Shown: positions 23,783-34,421, numbered from the stretch's first letter. The stretch: 64,000 nucleotides of DNA from Gammaproteobacteria bacterium (GCA_028293765.1 JAQGOG010000093.1:34197-98196), one strand, 5' to 3'. Notes: generated from the sequence alone by a model not told the origin. Numbers and translations are program-made.

Positions 23783-25642
23783 ATGCCCATCCGCGTTCTC
23801 CCCAGCGAGCTCGTCGATCAGATCGCCGCGGGCGAAGTGATCGAGCGACCGGCCTCCGTCGTCAAAGAGCTCGTGGAGAACAGCCTGGACTCAGGGGCGC
23901 GCCGCATTGAGATCGACGTGGAGCGGGGCGGTATCGGCCTCATTCGCGTGCGCGACGACGGCTGCGGAATCGCCGCCGATGAGCTGCCGGTTGCGCTCTC
24001 GCGGCATGCCACGAGCAAGATCGCCTCGCTCGATGACCTCGAATCCGTGACGACTCTCGGCTTTCGCGGCGAGGCCTTGCCTTCCATCGGTTCGGTGTCC
24101 CGGCTGCGCATCGTTTCGCGTCCGGTCGGTGCCGAACATGGCGCCGAAATCAGCGTCGAAGGCGGAGCCGTCGTCCCCTTGCGCCCGGCGGCACATCCGC
24201 AGGGCACGACGATCGAAGTGCGCGAGTTGTTTTTCAATGTGCCCGCGAGGCGCAAGTTCATACGCAGCGACTCGACGGAGCTGGGGCACATCGTGCGGTT
24301 GGTCGAGCGGCTCGCGCTGTCACGATTCGATGTCACGTTCCGTCTCAGGCACGGCGAGCGCCTGCTGCTCGACGCGCCGGCATCGAATGGCGAGGGCGCC
24401 GAGGTGGGGCGCCTCGCGGCGGTGCTCGACAAAGACTTCCCTGTCCGGTCGGTGGTGGTCAATCATTTCGCCGGGCCGGTCGAGCTGTCCGGTTGGATCG
24501 GCTTGCCAACGGCGGCGCGCGGGCAGCCGGATCAACAGTTCTGGTTCGTCAACGGTCGTAACGTGCGCGACAGGCTGCTCATGAACGCCGCCCGGCTCGC
24601 TTATCGGGATGTGCTCTATGGCGGACGCCATGCGGCCTATGTCTTGTATCTCACGCTCGATCCCAAGCTCGTGGATGTCAACGCGCACCCCGCCAAGCTC
24701 GAAGTCCGGTTCCGGGACAGCCGGCAGATCCACGACTTTGTCTTTCGAGCCCTCGAGCGCGCATTGGCAGATACCAAACCCAACCTCGAAGCTGCGCCAG
24801 CGGCGGACTCCGGAAGCGTACTGCGGTCGCCGCGACTCAGCTTCGGCACCGGCAGCAGCGATGGCGGTGCGGGCGGCGCCCATGCGAGTGGGGGCGGCTA
24901 TTCCGGCGCCGGGCGCAACGCGCGTCCCGCGAGTGGCGGCTACTTTGGCGGTTCCGGCAGCCTGCCTCTTCACCAACCCGAGCGCAGCCCCTGGGCAGTA
25001 GCGGACACCGTCCGCGAGCCCGCTGAGCTCGACTCGTCGCAGGCGATGTCATCGGAGGAGCACCCCCTGGGCACGGCACTGGCGCAGTTGCACGGCATTT
25101 ACATTCTTGCGCAGAATCGGGATGGCCTCATTCTCGTTGACATGCACGCCGCCCACGAACGTGTCCTGTACGAAAAGTTCAAGGCCGAGCACGGCGCTGC
25201 TGCGCCAGCGTCGCAGCATCTGCTCGAGCCCATCGTGGTCGAGCTCAAGAGTCATGAAGTAGATGGCATCCTCGAAAGCCGCGGTGAATGGGAGCAGGCG
25301 GGGTTCGATCTCGACGCTCTGGGACCAACACGACTCGCCCTCCGCCGTGTACCTGCTCTGATTGCGGGGAAAAACGTCACCGAGATCGTGAGATCCGTCG
25401 TGCGCGATTTGGAGATGGATGCGGACGCTCACCATCTCGACGGCGCCGCCGACAAGTTCCTCGGCACCCTGGCATGTCGTACGGCCATTCATGCCCATCG
25501 CCGCCTGAGCGTCCCCGAAATGAATGCTCTGTTACGGCAGATGGAAGTGACCGATCGCGCCAACCAGTGCAATCACGGCCGCCCGACCTGGACACGTCTG
25601 TCCCTGCCGGAGCTCGACCAGCTGTTCCTGCGGGGACGCTGA
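23783..25642 (+). CDS. mutL: DNA mismatch repair protein MutL (endonuclease type)
   Basis: The 619-residue protein couples MutS mismatch recognition to strand removal. The GHKL ATPase head is complete: IAAGEVIERPASVVKELVEN, DDGCGI, the lid ATSKI and TLGFRGEAL. A Gly/Ser-rich linker (about 340-400) leads to the dimerisation domain, which holds the endonuclease motifs DMHAAHERVLYE (the DQHAxxExxxxE motif with Met for Gln), ACRTAIHA and CNHGRPT. That set predicts a nicking MutL of the sort found in bacteria without MutH. It overlaps miaA by one base (TGATG). Confidence 0.96.
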   Translation: MPIRVLPSELVDQIAAGEVIERPASVVKELVENSLDSGARRIEIDVERGGIGLIRVRDDGCGIAADELPVALSRHATSKIASLDDLESVTTLGFRGEALPSIGSVSRLRIVSRPVGAEHGAEISVEGGAVVPLRPAAHPQGTTIEVRELFFNVPARRKFIRSDSTELGHIVRLVERLALSRFDVTFRLRHGERLLLDAPASNGEGAEVGRLAAVLDKDFPVRSVVVNHFAGPVELSGWIGLPTAARGQPDQQFWFVNGRNVRDRLLMNAARLAYRDVLYGGRHAAYVLYLTLDPKLVDVNAHPAKLEVRFRDSRQIHDFVFRALERALADTKPNLEAAPAADSGSVLRSPRLSFGTGSSDGGAGGAHASGGGYSGAGRNARPASGGYFGGSGSLPLHQPERSPWAVADTVREPAELDSSQAMSSEEHPLGTALAQLHGIYILAQNRDGLILVDMHAAHERVLYEKFKAEHGAAAPASQHLLEPIVVELKSHEVDGILESRGEWEQAGFDLDALGPTRLALRRVPALIAGKNVTEIVRSVVRDLEMDADAHHLDGAADKFLGTLACRTAIHAHRRLSVPEMNALLRQMEVTDRANQCNHGRPTWTRLSLPELDQLFLRGR

Positions 25643-26619
25643 TGACTGCAGGCGTCGCGGGGAACGCAATTCCCCCGTCCCGCGGCGACCTTCCCGTCTT
25701 CCTGCTCGCGGGTCCTACGGGCGCCGGCAAAAGCGACTGGGCCATTCGTCTCGCCCAAGACGCTCCCATCGAGATCGTCAGCGTGGACTCGGCTCTCGTG
25801 TATAGAGGCCTCGACGTCGGTTCGGCGAAGCCCTCGTGGGCCCTGCGCGCTGCCATCCCGCATCACCTCATCGACATCCGCGACCCTACGGAAAGTTACT
25901 CCGCCGGACAATTTGTGACAGACGCAATCGCGTGCATCGGGCAGATTCACGCCCGCCGGCGCGTACCGTTGCTCGTTGGCGGCACGATGCTCTATTTCCG
26001 GGCATTGCTGCATGGTTTGGCCGTGCTGCCGCCCGCGTCCCCGGAGGTGAGGTTGCAGCTCGACGAGCGCGCCGCGCGCGAGGGTTGGCCGGCGCTACAT
26101 GCGGAGCTTGCGAGGCTCGATCCTGCTGCGGCGGAGCGCATCGGCCGCTCTGACCGCCAACGAATTCAACGCGCTCTGGAAGTGTGTTATGCGACGGGTC
26201 GCCCGATTTCCGAGCTGCAGCGGGCCACCGTCAGCCCCCTCGCCGGTCGACAGTTGAAATACTGGGTGCTGGCCCCCACGAATCGAAGTGTGTTGCATGA
26301 GCACCTTGCGGGACGCTTTCACTCCATGATGGCGGCCGGTTTCCTGGAGGAAGTCAAAGGCCTGCGGCAACGCGGCGACCTGACCGCCCGTCATCCGTCG
26401 ATGCGGGCAGTGGGCTACCGGCAGCTGTGGGCGCATTTGGACGGCGAGTACGATCTGGCGGAGGCGGAGCGGCGCGGCATTTTCGCAACGCGCCAGCTCG
26501 CCAAACGGCAGCTGACGTGGCTGCGCGCGGAAAAAGGGGCGCAGTGGATCGTTCCAGAAGCGGGCGAAACGTCGTGGAATCGCGACTTACGTCACGAGTT
26601 GAGAGAGCTTGGTCTTTGA
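25642..26619 (+). CDS. miaA: tRNA dimethylallyltransferase
   Basis: The 325-residue enzyme transfers dimethylallyl from DMAPP to A37 of tRNAs reading UNN codons. The P-loop GPTGAGKS (about 24-31), DSALVYRGLDVGSAKP, HHLIDIRDPTESYSAGQF, VGGTMLYFRALL and the RQLAKRQLTWLR motif are present in order. The start is ATG 25642, which overlaps the MutL stop. A longer open frame upstream is not homologous. The mutL-miaA-hfq order is that of enterics and pseudomonads. Confidence 0.96.
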   Translation: MTAGVAGNAIPPSRGDLPVFLLAGPTGAGKSDWAIRLAQDAPIEIVSVDSALVYRGLDVGSAKPSWALRAAIPHHLIDIRDPTESYSAGQFVTDAIACIGQIHARRRVPLLVGGTMLYFRALLHGLAVLPPASPEVRLQLDERAAREGWPALHAELARLDPAAAERIGRSDRQRIQRALEVCYATGRPISELQRATVSPLAGRQLKYWVLAPTNRSVLHEHLAGRFHSMMAAGFLEEVKGLRQRGDLTARHPSMRAVGYRQLWAHLDGEYDLAEAERRGIFATRQLAKRQLTWLRAEKGAQWIVPEAGETSWNRDLRHELRELGL

Positions 26620-26757
26620 TTGAGAGTGCATGTTAAGATGCTTTGTGTCGCCCCTCGCTGCAGGCGAGGCACGGAGCTTGCTGGATCGCGGTACACGGAA
26701 GGTCCGCTTGCGATCCGTTACCGAAAAACTAGAAGCTGTGAGAACAAGGAGAACCCG

Positions 26758-27012
26758 ATGGCCAAAGGCCAGTCGCTGCAAGATCCCTTTTTGAATGCGC
26801 TTCGCAAGGAACGGGTACCCGTTTCGATCTACCTCGTCAACGGGATCAAGTTGCAGGGTCAGATCGACTCGTTCGACCAGTTCGTCGTTCTGTTGAAGAA
26901 CAGCGTGAGCCAGATGGTGTACAAGCACGCCATCTCCACGGTCGTACCGGCGCGCAACGTGCGCCTGACCGAGGAGGGTGCTGTCGCCACCACGGAGACT
27001 CCCGCAGAGTGA
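26758..27012 (+). CDS. hfq: RNA chaperone Hfq
   Basis: The 84-residue Sm-like protein forms a hexamer that pairs small RNAs with mRNAs. Both Sm motifs are intact: [20 protein letters not shown] with Gln8 and the [20 protein letters not shown] core (Sm1), then [15 protein letters not shown] with the YKHA poly-U pocket (Sm2). The C-terminal tail is short (about 15 residues), so a long disordered tail as in E. coli is lacking. AAGGAGA at 26747-26753 supports the ATG at 26758. Confidence 0.98.
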   Translation: MAKGQSLQDPFLNALRKERVPVSIYLVNGIKLQGQIDSFDQFVVLLKNSVSQMVYKHAISTVVPARNVRLTEEGAVATTETPAE

Positions 27013-27036
27013 ATCGCGGCATTACGGATAGCTTGA

Positions 27037-28389
27037 GTGTTCGAGCGCCCACGGAGCGGTGAGCGCGCGGTCCTCGTGCGCCTCGGGTTAGGCGCACAAG
27101 TTGATCCGGAGGACCTGCAGGAATTCAAGCAGCTCGCCGTCTCGGCCGGGGCGCAGCCGGTCGCGACCATCACGGGCCGCCGCGAACGACCCGACCCGCG
27201 CTTCTTCATGGGCAGCGGTAAGGCGGACGAAGTGCGCGCGGCTGCAGAAGAAAACGCCGCGGACGTCATCCTCATCGACCACGCGCTCTCGCCCAGCCAG
27301 GAGCGCAACCTCGAGAAGCTCACCGGCCGCCGCGTGCTCGACCGCAACGGCCTCATCCTAGACATTTTCGCGCAGCGCGCCCGCAGCTTCGAAGGCAAGC
27401 TCGAAGTGGAGCTCGCGCAGTTGAAACACATCGGCAGCCGCCTCGTGCGCGGGTGGACTCACCTCGAGCGCCAGAAGGGCGGCATCGGCATGCGCGGCCC
27501 CGGCGAGACACAGCTCGAGACTGACCGCCGCCTCATCGGGCAGCGTGTGAAGACGCTTACCAAGCGGCTCGAGAAGATCCAGCAGCAGCGTGAGACGGGG
27601 CGGCGGCAGCGCGCCCAGATTCCCATTCCATCGCTCGCACTCGTCGGCTACACGAACGCGGGCAAGTCGACTTTGTTTCGTTCGGTCACGGGCGCGGATG
27701 CGTATGTTGCCGACCAACTGTTCGCAACTCTGGATCCAACGGTGCGCCGGATCACGTTGCCGGGCGGCACCGCGGTCGTTGCCGCCGACACGGTCGGATT
27801 CATCCGCGAGTTGCCCCACGAGTTGGTGGCCGCCTTCCAATCCACATTGACCGAGGCTCGCGAGGCGACACTGCTGCTGCACGTGGTGGATGCCGCCGAC
27901 CCGCGTCGTGAGGAGCACATCGCACAGGTGGATGCCGTCCTCGGGGAGATCGGCGCGAATGACATCCCGCAGATCATCGTCTACAACAAAATCGATCGGC
28001 TGAGCATGGAGCCACGCGTCGATCGCGACGCCAGCGGCCAGGTCACCGCGGTCTGGATCTCCGCCGAGCAGCGCTCGGGGCTCGATCAGCTGGCGAGCGC
28101 GATTACCGAGCGGATAGCCCGATTCGCGCGGCGGGCGCGGCTGCGGGTGCCGGCATCCGCCGGGGCCCTGCGCTCGCGGCTCTATGCCGCCAAGGCCGTG
28201 CGCGCAGAGGGCAGCGCGGACGATGGCTCGATCGAGCTGGTGGTGGAGCTTCCGGACGTGGAGCTCCTGCTCCTGGCCCGCACCGCGGGGGTGCAGATTC
28301 TGGAGGTGCAGGCGGCCGATATGCCTTGTGCCCCCGGGGATGCCTACCTACAATCGACGGCCGTCTCGAGCGCGACCCGGCTGCGCTGA
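27037..28389 (+). CDS. hflX: GTPase HflX
   Basis: The 450-residue ribosome-splitting GTPase has an N-terminal nucleotide-binding domain (about 1-190 with a coiled coil, FMGSGKADEV and LEVELAQLKH), the G-domain with G1 GYTNAGKST, G2/G3 VAADTVGFIRELP and G4 YNKID, and a C-terminal extension. It recycles or rescues 70S/50S particles under stress. The start GTG 27037 lies 24 bp after hfq, consistent with co-transcription. Confidence 0.95.
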   Translation: MFERPRSGERAVLVRLGLGAQVDPEDLQEFKQLAVSAGAQPVATITGRRERPDPRFFMGSGKADEVRAAAEENAADVILIDHALSPSQERNLEKLTGRRVLDRNGLILDIFAQRARSFEGKLEVELAQLKHIGSRLVRGWTHLERQKGGIGMRGPGETQLETDRRLIGQRVKTLTKRLEKIQQQRETGRRQRAQIPIPSLALVGYTNAGKSTLFRSVTGADAYVADQLFATLDPTVRRITLPGGTAVVAADTVGFIRELPHELVAAFQSTLTEAREATLLLHVVDAADPRREEHIAQVDAVLGEIGANDIPQIIVYNKIDRLSMEPRVDRDASGQVTAVWISAEQRSGLDQLASAITERIARFARRARLRVPASAGALRSRLYAAKAVRAEGSADDGSIELVVELPDVELLLLARTAGVQILEVQAADMPCAPGDAYLQSTAVSSATRLR

Positions 28390-28432
28390 AATTCCTTGAT
28401 AGGCAGCGCACGGCGCTAAGCTCAAATCTCTT

Positions 28433-29551
28433 ATGGCGTGGAATCAACCAGGCGGTCAGAACAATCCTTGGGGACGGCGGCCGGGCCAGGGGGGTCCGGA
28501 TCTCGACGAACGTGTGAAGAGCTGGCAGCGCAAGCTCGAATCGCTGCTGCGCCCGGGCGGTAAAGGCGGCGAGGGCGGCTCGCTGCTGCTGATCGTCTGC
28601 GTCGTCGTGGTCGCCCTGTGGCTCGCGAGCGGCTTCTTCCAGGTGAAATCCGCCGAGCGCGGCGTGATCCTGCGCTTCGGGCAGTACGTCGATACGAAGA
28701 ACGAAGGCTGGGGCTGGCGCTGGCCGTGGCCCATCGAGACGATCACCAAGGTGAACGTCGCGAGCGTCAATTCGAGCGACTACAAGCCCCGCGTGCTCAC
28801 GTCCGATGTGAACCTCGTGGAGCTGCATTTCTCGGTGCAATACCAGTTCACCGATCCCATCAAGGTGCTGTTCCGGGTCCACGATCCGGAGGCGACGCTG
28901 AGCGAAGTGAGCGAGGCTGCGATCCGGGAAGTCGTGGGGCGCAGCGAGCTCGACCAGGTGCTCGTCGGCGGCACCCGCCCCGAGATTACGCGCCGTACCA
29001 AAGACCTGATCCAAAAGACGCTCGATTACTACAACGCCGGCATCACGATCACGACTGTCAATCTCATCGACGTACAGGTGCCGGAGGCCGTGATTCCCTC
29101 CCAGCGCGACGCCAATAAGGCGCTCGCGGACCAGGAGCGCTTTACCAAGGAATCCCAGGCGTACGCCAACAGCATCATCCCGGTGGCACAAGGCGCGGCC
29201 GCCCGCATGCAGCAGGACGCGCAGGCCTATAAATCGCAGGTCACCGCGATTGCCGAAGGCCAGGCGTCGCGCTTCTCGCAGCTCCTGGACGCCTACGACA
29301 AGGCGCCTGAGGTCACCCGCAAGCGGCTCTACATGGACACGATAGAGAACGTGCTGGCGCGCGCCCACAAGGTGCTGATCGACTCGAAGGCCGGCGGTAC
29401 GGCGGGCGGCAGCATGCTGTATCTGCCGCTCGACAAGCTCCTTGAAAAGGGCTCGTCCCGCGAATCGGAGCAGCCCTCGGATGCGTCGTCCGGGCTGCAG
29501 AAGGAGCCTGACTCCGTGACTGTCGAAGCCCGTGGACGGGGGGAACGCTGA
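28433..29551 (+). CDS. hflK: FtsH-protease modulator HflK
   Basis: The 372-residue membrane protein pairs with HflC to cage the FtsH protease. It has a Gly/Pro/Asn-rich cytoplasmic start, one transmembrane helix (about 47-66), and a periplasmic SPFH/prohibitin domain opening with VKSAERGVILRFG and including DIQ-like VQVPEAVIPSQRDANKAL. The C-terminal region is rich in Ser and Glu. It overlaps hflC by one base (TGATG). Confidence 0.95.
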   Translation: MAWNQPGGQNNPWGRRPGQGGPDLDERVKSWQRKLESLLRPGGKGGEGGSLLLIVCVVVVALWLASGFFQVKSAERGVILRFGQYVDTKNEGWGWRWPWPIETITKVNVASVNSSDYKPRVLTSDVNLVELHFSVQYQFTDPIKVLFRVHDPEATLSEVSEAAIREVVGRSELDQVLVGGTRPEITRRTKDLIQKTLDYYNAGITITTVNLIDVQVPEAVIPSQRDANKALADQERFTKESQAYANSIIPVAQGAAARMQQDAQAYKSQVTAIAEGQASRFSQLLDAYDKAPEVTRKRLYMDTIENVLARAHKVLIDSKAGGTAGGSMLYLPLDKLLEKGSSRESEQPSDASSGLQKEPDSVTVEARGRGER

Positions 29552-30429
29552 TGCCCACCCGCGCTTTTCCAATCATCATCGCGCTCGGCCTGGCTGTCCT
29601 GCTCACCGCCACGTCGCTGTTCACGGTGAGCGAGGCTGAGCTGGCGATTCGGACCGAATTCGGCGCGATCGTGGGTGCGAACTACGCACCCGGCCTGCAT
29701 GGCAAATGGCCCTGGGATCAGGTCGTGAAGTTCGACCGCCGCATCCTGTCCCAGACGTACACGGGTGAGACGTTCCTCACCAACGACAACCGCGGCCTCA
29801 TCGTCGACTTCTACATCAAATGGCGCGTCAAAGACCCGGCTTATTACTTTCAGGCGACGGGCGGGCGTGAGGATCTGGCGGGCGAGCGCCTGGCCGAGAT
29901 CGTCAAGGACGGTATCAAGACCGTCGTTGCGGAGCGCACGCTCGAGCAGATCGTCTCCTCGGAGCGCGCCGCCGTGACCGGAGAAATGTTCGGGCAGGCC
30001 AGCAAGAACGTCGCGGGCCTCGGTGCTGAGCTGATCGATGTGCGAGTGCAGCGCATCGATCTGCCGGACGAGGTGAGCACTCGCGTGTATGAGAGCATGA
30101 AGCAGAACTTCGCGAAGATCGCGAGCCGCCTGCGCGCGGAAGGCCAGAGCGCGAGCGTCCGCATCCGGGCATCCGCCGAGCGTGAGCGCACCGAGATCCT
30201 GGCGAACGCGGAACGGGATGCGCTGCGCATACGCGGTGAAGGCGATGCGGAAGCGACGAAGACTTACGCCGCCGCCTACTCGAAGAATCCCGAGTTCTAC
30301 GGCTTCTATCGCAGCCTGCAGGCGTACGAGCGCTCGCTGGGCAAGGACGGCGACCTGCTCGTCGTGACACCGGATGGGGAATTCTTCAAGTATCTGAAGG
30401 ATCCCGACAAGCGCCCGGGCACCAAGTAA
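29551..30429 (+). CDS. hflC: FtsH-protease modulator HflC
   Basis: The 292-residue partner of HflK has an N-terminal membrane helix (about 6-24), then an SPFH domain: VSEAELAIRTEFG, FDRRILSQTYTGE, VDFYIKWRV and the coiled-coil region IRASAERERTEILANAERDALRIRGEGDAEATK. The order hflK-hflC-DUF2065-purA is conserved in gammaproteobacteria. The gene overlaps hflK, giving coupled synthesis. Confidence 0.95.
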   Translation: MPTRAFPIIIALGLAVLLTATSLFTVSEAELAIRTEFGAIVGANYAPGLHGKWPWDQVVKFDRRILSQTYTGETFLTNDNRGLIVDFYIKWRVKDPAYYFQATGGREDLAGERLAEIVKDGIKTVVAERTLEQIVSSERAAVTGEMFGQASKNVAGLGAELIDVRVQRIDLPDEVSTRVYESMKQNFAKIASRLRAEGQSASVRIRASAERERTEILANAERDALRIRGEGDAEATKTYAAAYSKNPEFYGFYRSLQAYERSLGKDGDLLVVTPDGEFFKYLKDPDKRPGTK

Positions 30430-30466
30430 TGCCGTTCGAGGCGCGCGCGGGCCGGGAGTCGTTCCC

Positions 30467-30661
30467 GTGTCGTTGAACCTGTCGGATCTGTTCGCCGCGC
30501 TGGGGCTGTTCTTCGTGTTCGAAGGCATCGCCCCGTTCATCAATCCACGTGGCGTGAAGCGTGCTTTCGCGAAGCTCCTCGAAGTCGGCGACCGCGAGTT
30601 GCGCATTGCCGGATTGGGCAGCATGCTCGTCGGTGTGGTGATTCTTTTCCTGGTCCGCTAG
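30467..30661 (+). CDS. DUF2065 (YjeT-like) small membrane protein
   Basis: This 64-residue protein has two membrane segments (about 6-24 and 46-63) separated by a short basic loop (NPRGVKRAFAKL). The opening FAALGLFFVFEGIAPFINP is typical of DUF2065/YjeT. Its function is not known, but position between hflC and purA is conserved. GTG 30467 is the start. Confidence 0.9.
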   Translation: MSLNLSDLFAALGLFFVFEGIAPFINPRGVKRAFAKLLEVGDRELRIAGLGSMLVGVVILFLVR

Positions 30662-31969
<1,308 letters not shown>

Positions 31970-31979
31970 AGGCTTAACA

Positions 31980-32071
31980 GAGGCGAGCCGTTCAGCCGGC
32001 GAGCGGGCGATCTTGCTCGAATGCGAGGCGTCGCCGCGCGGGCTGGAAGTGACCAGAAGGACTTTGCTCAT
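31980..32071 (-). pseudogene. azoR: Truncated FMN-dependent NADH-azoreductase gene (5' stump)
   Basis: Reading leftward from ATG 32071 the first 30 codons match the flavodoxin-fold start of AzoR enzymes: MSKVLLVTSSPRGDASHSSK, then IARSPAERLA. SSPRGDASHS is the FMN phosphate-binding loop. After that the sequence runs into the 3' end of purA and similarity stops, so about 85 percent of the gene is missing. It faces an HxlR regulator across a shared promoter, the classic azoR/hxlR arrangement. Confidence 0.75.
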
Positions 32072-32093
32072 TTCGGTTCCTTTATGTGGCTTG

Positions 32094-32108
32094 GTTACTC
32101 TTTGTAAC
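32094..32108. promoter_or_regulatory. Palindrome GTTAC-N5-GTAAC, probable HxlR operator
   Basis: A perfect 5-bp inverted repeat (GTTAC at 32094-32098, GTAAC at 32104-32108, spacer TCTTT) lies between the azoR stump and the HxlR gene. HxlR/YodB-type regulators bind GTAC-rich palindromes of this size in such divergent promoters. The regulator should bind here; with azoR gone the site would now control mainly the regulator itself. Confidence 0.6.
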
Positions 32109-32156
32109 TTGAGCTAGAATGGTGACTACCGCGGAAGCGCGCAAGAAGGCACCTAT

Positions 32157-32660
32157 TTGAAACCCAGTGACAAAGGCGAGCCTGCAGGGGACCCCGCGGG
32201 CGACGTCGCGGATGACCCGGCCCCTGAGCACGAGCCCAAGACATGCCAGCTGGTGAGCGAGACGCTCGCGCGCATCGGGGACAAATGGACGGTGCTGGTC
32301 GTGGAACTGCTCTGTGGGGAAGCAGGCCCCATGCGGTTCAACGAGATTCGCCGCACGATCGGCAACATATCCCAGCGCATGCTGACCCTGACTCTGCGGG
32401 GACTCGAACGCGATGGCCTCGTCACGCGCACGGTGTATCCGACCGTGCCTCCGCGTGTGGACTACGAGCTCACGAAATTAGGTCACACATTGCGTGGACC
32501 GCTGGTCGCGGTCGCCGAGTGGGCGAGAGCGAACCGGCCGGCAATCGATGCGGCGCGAAAAATCTTCGACACCACCAGCACCGCGAGCCCGAGCTCGCGC
32601 CAGTTGCGCCGGCGAGCACCGGCGCTTCCGGCTACCCGGCGAGTGCCGCGATCGGGATAA
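32157..32660 (+). CDS. HxlR-family transcriptional regulator
   Basis: The 167-residue protein has the HxlR winged helix: CQLVSETLARIGDKWTVLVV (helix 1-2), FNEIRRTIGNISQRMLTLTL (recognition helix) and the wing with GLVTRTVYPTVPPRVDYELT. HxlR proteins often sense quinones or diamide through an N-terminal Cys; a Cys is present just before LVSE. The tail past residue 138 is Arg/Ser-rich and unlike the family, perhaps a read-through extension. TTG 32157 is assumed as start because an ATG at 32118 is out of frame. Confidence 0.85.
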   Translation: MKPSDKGEPAGDPAGDVADDPAPEHEPKTCQLVSETLARIGDKWTVLVVELLCGEAGPMRFNEIRRTIGNISQRMLTLTLRGLERDGLVTRTVYPTVPPRVDYELTKLGHTLRGPLVAVAEWARANRPAIDAARKIFDTTSTASPSSRQLRRRAPALPATRRVPRSG

Positions 32661-32693
32661 TCCTCGGCTCCCTGAGCATCGCATCCTTCGACC

Positions 32694-34421
32694 ATGACGA
32701 CGACCCCGACCGAACGTTCGGTGCCCGCGCGTGTGCCCGCCGCACACATTGCGCTGGCCCTGCTCATCCTCGTCGCGTGCCTGCTTTCGGCGAGCACGTG
32801 GTTGGTGTATTCCAACACGTGGGATGAGCCCGAGCACCTGGCCGCCGGAATCGAGCTCCTCGACCGAGGCAAGTACGAGTACGACACCGAGCATCCGCCG
32901 ATCGTACGGGCGCTGATTGCGCTCGGGCCCTATCTGGCCGGTGCGCGATCGTTCGGTACGCCGCCGCCTGACGGGACGCAGGAAGGGATCGATATCCTGT
33001 ACACGGGCGGCCACTACGATCTCTACCTCACCCTTGCACGGCTGGGGACGTTGCCGTTTCTCGCGGTGCTGTTGTTCGCCACATGGCTTTGGGCGAGGCG
33101 CCTGACGGCATCTGATGGTGAAGCTCTGCTGGCGGTTTTGCTGCTCGCCTGCGTTCCGCCTGTGCTGGGACACGCGGCGCTCGCGACGTTGGATGTGCCG
33201 GCTGCGGCGACCACACTGCTGGCTCTGTATGCGTTACAGAGTTGGCTCTGCAGTGCGCGCTGGCGCGCAGCCTTGTTCTTTGGGATCACCGCTGGGGTGG
33301 CGGTGGGGACGAAGTTCTCGGCCATTCCGTTTCTCGTGCTGGGGCTGGTGGTGTTGGCGGTTGCGCACGTCGTGCTTCGTTCGGGAGGGGGGCGATCCTC
33401 GGCGAGCGGGCAGTCCATGGCTGCCACTTGCAGGAGAGTTGGCGGCCTTGCCGTCGTGGCGCTCGTGGCGCTCGTGCCGATCTTTATCGCGTATGGCGTG
33501 CGGTCTTCGAATGCAAATGGCGTGCTCCACCGTTTCGATTGGGCAGTGAGCTATCTCTTTCAGCGGCACGGCTTGGCGCATGATGCAGGCGCGTTGCTCG
33601 GGCATGTCTGGTTGCCGCGGGCGATGAAGGGCTTTGTTGAGGGCATCGTGGCGCTCAAGGCACATAACGACACGGGGCACATGTCGTTTCTGCTGGGGCG
33701 GGTGCGGGCGATGGGGTGGTGGTATTTCTATTTGGTCGCGCTCGCCGTCAAGACGCCCTTGCCGTTGCTGGCGACGGGGCCGGTTGGCCTGGCCATGCTG
33801 GCGCGTGAGGGGTGGCGGGACAGGGATGGCTGGCGCCTCGCGCCTGCGCTGTTGTTTGTGACCATTCTCGCGTTCGCGAGTCTTTTCAGTCAGATCAACA
33901 TTGGGATCCGGCACGTCCTCATTCTCTATCCTTTGCTGGCGCTCGGCGGGGCGCATGCGGTGACTGTCGCGTGGCGCGCTTTACGTGACACCCGTCATCG
34001 GTCGTTCGCTGTGCTCGGAACGGTGGTCGTTGTGGGGCTGGTGGGATGGCAGGTCAGTACGCTGTGGAGAGCGAATCCTGACTATCTGCCGTATTTCAAT
34101 GAGGCGGTCGGGCATCCGGAGAAGGTGCTGGTCGATTCGGATCTCGATTGGGGACAGGATTTGTGGCGCCTCGAGCGGCGGGCTGCCGAGATCAAGGTGC
34201 CGAGCCTGAGTCTCGCTTACCGCGGGACGGCGGATCTGTCACGCGAGGCGTTGCCGCCGTTTACGGTTATGCCGCCGTGGCATCCGACCACGGGGTGGAT
34301 CGCGATCTCGGCGTTGGCGCGTGAGCATGACCTTGCGGGGTATGCGTGGCTTAATGAGTTTAAGCCGATGGAGCGGATTGGGAAGACTATCGACTTGTAC
34401 TACGTTCCACCGGCGCGTTAG
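32694..34421 (+). CDS. GT39-like integral membrane glycosyltransferase
   Basis: The 575-residue polytopic protein has at least ten hydrophobic segments and the GT-C fold seen in dolichyl-phosphate-mannose protein mannosyltransferases and ArnT-like enzymes. The first periplasmic loop bears the acidic motif SNTWDEPEHL (about 40-49), expected to bind the polyprenyl-phosphate sugar donor. Later segments include HTGHMSFLLG-like NDTGHMSFLL and GIRHVLILYPLLALG. A soluble C-terminal part with DSDLDWGQDL follows. Acceptor (lipid A, protein or glycan) is unknown. Confidence 0.75.
   Translation: MTTTPTERSVPARVPAAHIALALLILVACLLSASTWLVYSNTWDEPEHLAAGIELLDRGKYEYDTEHPPIVRALIALGPYLAGARSFGTPPPDGTQEGIDILYTGGHYDLYLTLARLGTLPFLAVLLFATWLWARRLTASDGEALLAVLLLACVPPVLGHAALATLDVPAAATTLLALYALQSWLCSARWRAALFFGITAGVAVGTKFSAIPFLVLGLVVLAVAHVVLRSGGGRSSASGQSMAATCRRVGGLAVVALVALVPIFIAYGVRSSNANGVLHRFDWAVSYLFQRHGLAHDAGALLGHVWLPRAMKGFVEGIVALKAHNDTGHMSFLLGRVRAMGWWYFYLVALAVKTPLPLLATGPVGLAMLAREGWRDRDGWRLAPALLFVTILAFASLFSQINIGIRHVLILYPLLALGGAHAVTVAWRALRDTRHRSFAVLGTVVVVGLVGWQVSTLWRANPDYLPYFNEAVGHPEKVLVDSDLDWGQDLWRLERRAAEIKVPSLSLAYRGTADLSREALPPFTVMPPWHPTTGWIAISALAREHDLAGYAWLNEFKPMERIGKTIDLYYVPPAR

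Noticed and set aside
26609..26639. Possible hfq promoter (TTGGTC and TAAGAT, 19-bp spacer) at the end of miaA
   Set aside because: The -35 match is weak and the spacer long; internal hfq promoters are known in other bacteria but this one is not supported enough.
28103..29572. A 489-codon minus-strand frame opposite hflX-hflK
   Set aside because: The plus strand encodes HflX and HflK with all motifs; the antisense frame is compositional.
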